DNA of 64,000 nt, from contig CAVQLK010000005.1 of the NCBI GenBank assembly GCA_963713355.1, forward strand, positions 372,001 through 436,000, in the 5' to 3' direction. The stretch comes from FEN-1219 sp963713355. Its GTDB lineage: Bacteria > Pseudomonadota > Gammaproteobacteria > Steroidobacterales > Rariloculaceae. A program made the position numbers and the translations under genes. The notes under the pieces were generated by a model, which saw only the letters and a list, made by a program, of their open reading frames with translations, searched no databases and was not told where the DNA came from. Below, piece after piece: positions 58,973 to 64,000 of the stretch (within the stretch, counting starts at the first letter, position 1; each line of letters starts with the position of its first letter).

Positions 58973-60934
58973 CTAAGCCGCTCCCGCCGCCGGTTGGGCC
59001 CGCGCAGGCTCAGTCTGGCGTGCCGCGGCGCGGTAGCGCCTGTCGGTGACAGCGACGAGCCCGCCGAGCGCCATCAGAGCGACACCGAGCCAGAGCAGAC
59101 TTATCAGCGGCTTCACGCGCAGCCGAAGGCTCCAGGCGTTGTCGCCGAGCGGCTCGCCGAGCGCTACGAAGACGTCGCGCAGGATGTTCGTGTCGATGGC
59201 CGCTTCCGTCATCGGCTCTCGCTGCACTTGATAGATGCGGATCTGCGGCGTCAACACCGCGATGAGCCCATCCGCGTCGCTGAGCTCGAACTCGGCTTCG
59301 TCGGCGACGAAGTTCGGACCTTGAACGTGCGGACCTCGTTGAACAGGAACTCATAACCGCCGGCCTCGATTCTGTCGCCGGGCCTGGCGCTGAAGTCGCG
59401 CTCGTAATTGTACGCGGACGTGACCGTGGCGCCGAGCATGAAAATGCCGACGCCGAAATGCGCGAGAAACATGCCGATCTGGCCGCGCGTCAGCGGCGCT
59501 CCGGTGCGAAACACGAGCCGCCTGACGGGATCGAGCAGCGAGCTCGCGCATACCCAGAGCGCGATCGAGATCGCGAGCACCGTCAGCACGGACGGTGCTT
59601 CGAAAAACACGAACGGCGTCACGACGCCGATCGCGATGGCCGCGAGCGCCGGCACGCGGAGGCGACGGAGCAACGCGTTGCCCGGCATCATGCGCCAGCC
59701 CGTGTGCATGCCAACGCCGACCAACGCCACGAGCGGTATCGCCGGCAGCAGGAACATCAACTTGAAGTACGGCGGCCCGACGGAAATCTTGCCGAGCCCG
59801 AGCGCTTCGATGATCAGCGGCGCCAATGTGCCGAGCAGCACGACGCCTGCCGCGATCACCAATAGAACGTTGTTGGCGAGAAGGAACGTCTCGCGCGACA
59901 CGGCCTTGAAGCCGCCTTCGGCCTCGAGGTTGCGCGCTCGCGCAGCATACAGCGCCAGCGCGCCGCCCGAGAAAAAAGCCAGCAGACCCAGAATGAACAT
60001 TCCGCGCGTCGGGTCCGATGCGAACGCGTGCACCGAGATCAGAACGCCGGCGCGCGTCAGGAACGTGCCGAGCAAGCTCAACGAGAATGCCGCGATGGCG
60101 AGCAGCACCGTCCAGCTCTTGAACAGCCCGCGCCGCTCCGTCACGGCGAGCGAGTGCACCAACGCCGTCGCCATGAGCCACGGCATGAACGAGGAGTTCT
60201 CGACGGGATCCCAGAACCACCAGCCGCCCCAGCCGAGCTCGTAGTAGGCCCACCAGCTACCGATCGTGATACCGGCGGTCAGGAAGAGCCAGGCGACGAG
60301 CGTCCACGGCCGCGTCCATCGCGCCCAGTCTTTGTCGAGGCGGCCCGTCAGGAGCGCGGCGACGGCGAACGCGAATGGCACGGCCATGCCGACGTAGCCG
60401 ACGTAGAGCGTCGGCGGATGGAATGATCATGCCGGGATCCTGCAGCAACGGATTCAGGTCGTTGCCGTTCGCAGGCGCCGGAATGAGCCGCGTGAAGGGA
60501 TTCGATGTGATCAGCGCGAACGCGATCATGCCGGCGCTGACGATGCCGAGCACACCGAGCACGCGGCTCGCGAACTCTTGCGGCTGCGAGCGGCTGCCCG
60601 CCGCGACGGCCATCGTCCACACCGCGAGCACGGCGATCCAGAGCAGCATCGAGCCCTCGTGCCCGCCCCACGCCGCAGTCGCCTTGTAGAAGGCGGGCAA
60701 CGCGGAGCTCGAATGCTGCGCGACGAACAGAACGCTGAAGTCGTCGCTCAAAAACGCATACTCGAGAGCGCCGAACGCGATTGCGACGAAAACGAACTGG
60801 CCTGCCGCCGCGGGGCGCGCGAGAGCCATCCAGTCAGCGCGACCGAGCGCGGCGCCGAGCAATCGGCACCGTGCCTGCACGAGCGCAAGACACAGCGCGA
60901 GCGCCAGCGCGAGTTGACCGAATTCCGGGATCAT
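58973..60934 (-). pseudogene. ccmF: Heme lyase CcmF with two frameshifts
   Basis: CcmF is the large membrane heme lyase that attaches heme to apocytochrome c. The gene would encode about 650 residues, but the frame breaks twice. Near 60420 one extra base splits the motif ...MIIHPPTLYVGY: the first frame reads MIIPSADAL and the next frame resumes at PPTLYVGYVGMAVPFAF. Near 59320 one base is missing after EFLFNEVRTFK, and GPNFVADEAEF, then TPQIRIYQVQREPM, continues in another frame to the stop. All pieces keep strong family similarity, including the heme-handling WGGWWFWDPVENSSF. This looks like recent indels or sequencing errors, not long decay. Confidence 0.85.
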
Positions 60935-61365
60935 TGATCCTGCGCCTCTCGCGCCTCCTCGAGCGCTTCGGCGACCTCCGGCGGCATGTAGTTCTCGTCG
61001 TGCTTGGCCAACACTTCCTCGCCGATGAACTCGCCGTCGTCGTTGAGCCTTCCGATGACGACTGCGCCGGCGCCTTCACGAAAGAGATCGGGAAGCACGC
61101 GGTTGTATTTGACGGGGACCGAGTGGACGTTGTCCGTCACGACGAAGCTGACGTTCAGGGTGCCGGGCTCGCGTTTCAGGCTGCCGGCGAGCACCATGCC
61201 GCCGAGCCGGAACGTGCGCTTCGGCGCTTCGCCAGCCGCAATCTGAGTCGGGCTGAAGAAGTACAGCAGGTTCTCCTGCAGCGCCCGATAGGTCAGGAAA
61301 CCGGCGAGCGTGATGCCGGCTAGCACCACGACGATGAACAGCTTTCGTTGCGTTCTGGACTTCAT
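60931..61365 (-). CDS. ccmE: Heme chaperone CcmE
   Basis: A 144-residue periplasmic protein that carries heme covalently before handing it to CcmF. One N-terminal helix (LFIVVVLAGITLAGFLTYRAL) anchors an OB-fold with AAGEAPKRTFRLGGMVLAGS. The heme-binding His122 and axial Tyr126 are in VLAKHDENYMPPEV. The frame is intact, unlike its neighbours. It overlaps ccmD and ccmF by four bases each. Confidence 0.95.
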   Translation of the reverse strand: MKSRTQRKLFIVVVLAGITLAGFLTYRALQENLLYFFSPTQIAAGEAPKRTFRLGGMVLAGSLKREPGTLNVSFVVTDNVHSVPVKYNRVLPDLFREGAGAVVIGRLNDDGEFIGEEVLAKHDENYMPPEVAEALEEAREAQDQ

Positions 61366-61553
61366 TGCAGCCGTCGCACTGTAGGTTGTTTCCGCGGGAC
61401 TTCAGCCTGAGTGGCGAGCTCTTGCGCTCGCTGTAGTGCGGCTCGGAGCTTTGCACGCGCGAGCCACATGTTGAGGATCAATACAGCCAGTGTAATGCCG
61501 TAGGCGGACCAAACGTAAGCGCCGTGGCCGCTCATCGAGAAGAATTCACTCAT
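61362..61553 (-). CDS. ccmD: Heme exporter small subunit CcmD
   Basis: A 63-residue single-helix membrane protein that helps release heme-loaded CcmE from CcmABC. The start MSEFFSMSGHGAYVWSAYGI and the helix TLAVLILNMWLARAKL are typical; a basic cytoplasmic tail follows. Its ATG would overlap the ccmC stop (ATGA) once the frameshift in ccmC is corrected, which supports both assignments. Confidence 0.88.
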   Translation of the reverse strand: MSEFFSMSGHGAYVWSAYGITLAVLILNMWLARAKLRAALQRAQELATQAEVPRKQPTVRRLQ

Positions 61554-62310
61554 CGTGCGCCCTCGCCGACCAGCTCGCGGATCCAGCGCGCGTCTGCCTT
61601 CGCGCTCGAGGATCTCGGCCTGCAGCCGCCTCAGCAGCAGCCAATAGAAGGTCAGCGTGAACGCAGCGAACATGATCAAGAAGGGAATCAGCATGTCGGT
61701 CGTCATCGCGGGACCACCCTCGCTCAAGAGCGTCGAGGTCTGATGCAGCGAGTTCCACCACTCGACGGAGTAGTGAACGATCAGGCACGTTGACGACGCC
61801 AACGACGGCAAGGATGGCCGTCACTCGATCCGCCTTGTCGCGATCGTCGAAAGCGCCGCGCAGCGCGAGATAGCCCAGGAACAAGAACAGCAGCAGCGCC
61901 TCGAACATGATGCGTGGATCGCCCCATTGCCAGTAGGTTCCCCACGTGGGCCGTCCCCACAATGCCCCCGTGCACAACGCGCAGAAAGTGAACCACGCGC
62001 CGATCGGCGCCGCGCTGACCGCTGCCGCATGCGCAATCTTCACGCGCCACACGTAGCCGACTCCGGCCGCGACCGCCATCACGACATAGGCCATCATTCC
62101 GACGTAGGCCGTCTGCGGGTGTATATAGAGAATGCGGTAGCCGACTCACCCTGCTGATAATCCGGCGGGAGCGATAACGAGCCCCCAGAAACCGTACCGA
62201 CGGCGAGCAAAATGCGCACCGAGGCCGCCGAGCCACGGGCTCAACCGTTCGGCCAGACGATAGACGTACGGCGGCGAGCCGAGCTGGTGGAACCAACGCG
62301 GTAGTTTCAT
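61550..62310 (-). pseudogene. ccmC: Heme exporter CcmC with about four indels
   Basis: CcmC forms the heme-CcmE complex in the membrane. The N-terminus MKLPRWFHQLGSPPYVYRLA starts at 62310. Breaks follow: near 62162 an extra base after LVIAPA, near 62143 a second indel before the frame of YVGMMAYVVMAVAAGVGY, near 61790 an extra base after AVVGVVNVP, with IVHYSVEWWNSLHQTSTLL in a new frame, and near 61586 an extra base before WIRELVGEGAR. The pieces carry the tryptophan-rich heme motif WGTYWQWGDPR. With the indels removed the gene ends exactly in an ATGA overlap with ccmD. Whether this is real decay or poor sequence cannot be told here. Confidence 0.82.
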
Positions 62311-62321
62311 CGTCAGTATTC

Positions 62322-62978
62322 CTATTCGAGCCCGACTTTCACGGCCGCTGCGATCGCGAGCGGGCCGAGCGAAACGGCGAGCACAGCCAGCGCCGCCAAC
62401 AACAGCAACGGCGCCGCAGTGGGCTCGCCGTTGATGCCGAGATCGGTCGCACGCGTGCCGAAGATCAGCAGCGGGCCCGTCAGAGGCAACACGAGCAATC
62501 CGACGATCGAACCGCCGCGGCGCAAGCTCACAGTCAGTGCCGCACCGAGCGCCGACGAATACGCTCAGTGTCGGTGTTGCGAGCAGCAGGGCCAGCGCAA
62601 GCGTCGGCAACGCGGCCAGAGGAATGTTGTACGACAACGCCGTCAGCGGCACGAGACAAATCAGCGGCACGAGCGTAACGAGCGCGTGGGCCGTCGAGCT
62701 TCGCGAGCACGGTGAGCTGTCATCGGCACAGGGCTCAGCAGGAGCTGCTCGAAGCTGCCGTCGTCGGCATCGCTGCGAAACAACCCATCCAACGCGAGCA
62801 GCGACGACAACAGCGCCGCAACCCACAGCACGCCCGTGCCGACCTCGCGCAGTTGCGACGTCGTCGGCGACAACGCCAGCGGAAACAAGGTCACGACGAT
62901 GATGAAGAAGATCAGCGGATGAGCAAGCTCGCTCCAGCGCCGAAACGCGACGCGTAGATCGCGCGCGAGCACTGACAT
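62322..62978 (-). pseudogene. ccmB: Heme exporter CcmB with about three indels
   Basis: CcmB is the membrane subunit of the CcmAB ABC transporter that powers heme release from CcmE. The first frame reads MSVLARDLRVAFRRWSELAH and LLLSPVPMT. Extra bases near 62718 and 62697 shift it, so VLAK and then AHALVTLVPLICLVPLTALS appear in other frames. Another indel near 62551 leads to ALTVSLRRGGSIVGLLVLPL, which runs to the stop at 62322. Six hydrophobic segments fit the family, and the whole corrected length (about 218 residues) is normal. Confidence 0.8.
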
Positions 62979-63001
62979 TGAATGCGCTCATCACAGCTCG
63001 A

Positions 63002-63607
63002 TCACCAACGCGCCAGGCATCGCAAATCGTCGGGCTGGTGCGTTGCGATCACGGCGACGCCTCCGTCGGCGAGATGGCGACGCGTCCATTCGACGAGCAA
63101 TGCTCGGCCCTCGCCGTCGAGATTCGTCGTAGGCTCGTCGAGCAACCAGAGCTTGGCTCCCTGAAGATTCAGCATCGCAAGCGCCACGCGGCGGCGTTGA
63201 CCCGCGGACAAGTAGCGCGCACGCATATGAGCGGCCTTGTCGAACTTCAGTTCCGCGAGGACGCGGTCGAACTTCGAGTCGTGGCCCCAAACGGCCGCGT
63301 GAAAACGCAGATTCTCGGCGACCGTCAAATCGCGCTTCAGAGCCTCGAAGTGACCTCGATAGGCGACCTCACCGCGCTGCTCGCTCGCGAGCTCGCTGAC
63401 GACAACACCTTTCCAGGTGACGCTGCCGGCGGTCGGAAGCCCGAGGCCCGCGAGTATCCGCAGCAATGTCGTCTTGCCCGAACCGTTCGCACCGACCAAC
63501 AGCGCGAGCTGCTCGGCACCGAGATCGAAATGCAGCTGCTCGAAGAGGCAACGTTCGCCGCGCCATACGGCCAGCGCTCGTCCCTGCAGCAACGCGCGAT
63601 CCGTCAT
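63002..63607 (-). CDS. ccmA: Heme exporter ATP-binding protein CcmA
   Basis: A 201-residue ABC ATPase with CcmB. Walker A is LLVGANGSGKTTLLRILAG, the signature RYLSAGQRRRVALAM, Walker B KLWLLDEPTTNLD, with the switch ATHQPDD. The final residues CLARW end early; one inserted base near 63012 would give ARLVIEL and a stop a little further on, more like other CcmA proteins, so a small indel may also be here. I chose the ATG at 63607 (MTDRALLQG). It is the first gene of the ccm operon. Confidence 0.88.
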   Translation of the reverse strand: MTDRALLQGRALAVWRGERCLFEQLHFDLGAEQLALLVGANGSGKTTLLRILAGLGLPTAGSVTWKGVVVSELASEQRGEVAYRGHFEALKRDLTVAENLRFHAAVWGHDSKFDRVLAELKFDKAAHMRARYLSAGQRRRVALAMLNLQGAKLWLLDEPTTNLDGEGRALLVEWTRRHLADGGVAVIATHQPDDLRCLARW

Positions 63608-64000
63608 GAACAGGAGGCCAAACCACGTAGAGCGGCGGATTGTGCCCGACACCGTCGTTTTTGCAACCGACGGCCCCCATTTTTGTCGTTCTAGAACAAT
63701 GATCTAAACGCGCTTTTGCTTACCGGCGCTCAGCTACGGATTGTGGCGAACGCGCGTCGTCGCGTCAGAAATCTCCATCAATCCAGCCGTTTACATAACA
63801 TTCATGATCGCATAGACTCCGCACCAGCCGTAATAAAAACACTTATCAATCCTCGATAACTATTTGTAAAAATAAGGGAAACGGCTGATGGGAGAAGCGC
63901 GTAGGCTGGTCTCTCCCGCGAGAGTGTTCGCGCGACCAACGGCGGACGAAATTTGGCTCGGGGCGTCCCAACGGGAGGCCCTGAGCCAGCTTTGTTCTCC
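63608..64000. other. Intergenic region upstream of ccmA, AT-rich with hairpins
   Basis: No protein gene is supported here. On the minus strand TTGCAA (63666-63661) and CACAAT (63644-63639, 16-base spacer) are a possible ccmA promoter. GTTCTAGAAC (63688-63697) is a perfect palindrome. 63780-63885 is clearly AT-rich. From 63890 to the edge, hairpins are visible (see the next entry). The right side continues outside the window. Confidence 0.5.
63890..64000 (+). ncRNA. Candidate structured RNA at the window edge (unidentified, may be truncated)
   Basis: GGGAGAA (63890-63896) can pair with TTCTCC at the very edge (63995-64000). Inside, CGCGA/TCGCG (from 63918) forms a short hairpin. GGCTCGGGGC (63955-63964) pairs with GCCCTGAGCC (63978-63987) over ten positions, and TCCC/GGGA extends it. 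An AT-rich stretch, a possible promoter, lies just upstream. It could be a small RNA or a leader for a gene beyond 64000. I cannot match it to 6S, SRP, tmRNA or RNase P RNA. Confidence 0.35.

Noticed and set aside
63890..64000. 6S RNA, SRP RNA, tmRNA or RNase P RNA at the right edge
   Set aside because: The conserved core sequences of these RNAs as I know them are not seen; only general hairpins are present and the end is cut off.
1..64000. CRISPR arrays, insertion sequences, prophage genes, integrons, toxin-antitoxin pairs
   Set aside because: No direct-repeat arrays, transposase, integrase or phage structural motifs were recognised. The only defence-like gene is the orphan ThsB-like TIR protein.

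Overview
This is a high-GC, gene-dense chromosomal segment with short intergenic gaps and many 1-4 base ATGA/GTGA/TGATG overlaps. Gene content and order point to a gammaproteobacterium near the Xanthomonadales/Steroidobacterales. The evidence is pheT-ihfA-merR-tRNA-Pro, a fused aspartokinase/diaminopimelate decarboxylase, a his operon headed by a TrpR-superfamily gene, a rhombosortase next to a type II secretion locus, and an acpP-fabF-pabC-mltG-tmk-holB-pilZ run. I saw no phage, insertion sequence, integron or CRISPR array. The assignment is inference from gene content only.

Layout. 1-1458 (+): end of pheT, ihfA, a MerR regulator and tRNA-Pro(GGG). 1548-4124: an AAA ATPase fused to an FHA domain (+), convergent with a degenerate class III cyclase-like protein (-). 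4314-8688 (+): ilvD and bifunctional lysAC. 8714-21841 (-): two amino-acid operons head to tail. The upstream one is ilvC-ilvE-leuCDB, led by a small Leu/Val-rich peptide and an intrinsic terminator (an attenuator). The downstream one is yerC-like-hisGDCBHAFE plus an alpha/beta hydrolase, with a promoter overlapping a CTAG-type palindromic operator. 22043-24392: a peroxiredoxin (+), a large inverted repeat, and etfBA (-). 24474-32535 (+): a sulfurtransferase, an alanine-type aminotransferase and an AddAB-like nuclease/helicase pair.

32513-37917 (-): type II secretion genes gspGHIJKLMN, without gspC, D, E or F. Divergent from them is a rhombosortase (+), then fabG, acpP, fabF, pabC, mltG, tmk, holB and pilZ (37996-45026, +). 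45030-48966 (-): a two-domain cyclic-nucleotide-binding protein fused to a rhodanese, a FadB/FadJ-like fatty-oxidation enzyme and an endonuclease/exonuclease/phosphatase-fold protein. 49117-51208 (+): a Thoeris ThsB-like TIR protein, a glycerophosphodiester phosphodiesterase and a small exported protein. 51254-52711 (-): an M48 metalloprotease and a PagP-like outer-membrane acyltransferase. 52933-54840 (+): the ABC-F ATPase Uup. 54837-63607 (-): a cytochrome c maturation operon, ccmABCDEFGHI, followed by an Fpg/Nei glycosylase and DNA polymerase IV. 63608-64000: AT-rich intergenic DNA containing hairpins.

Features most worth checking: hisF appears to start at ATT; the his operator and the ilv attenuator give readable regulation; hisI is missing from the his operon; ccmF, ccmC and ccmB carry a cluster of single-base indels confined to about 3.7 kb; delta-prime (HolB) lacks the usual zinc cysteines; an orphan ThsB-like TIR gene is present; a possible structured RNA lies at the right edge.
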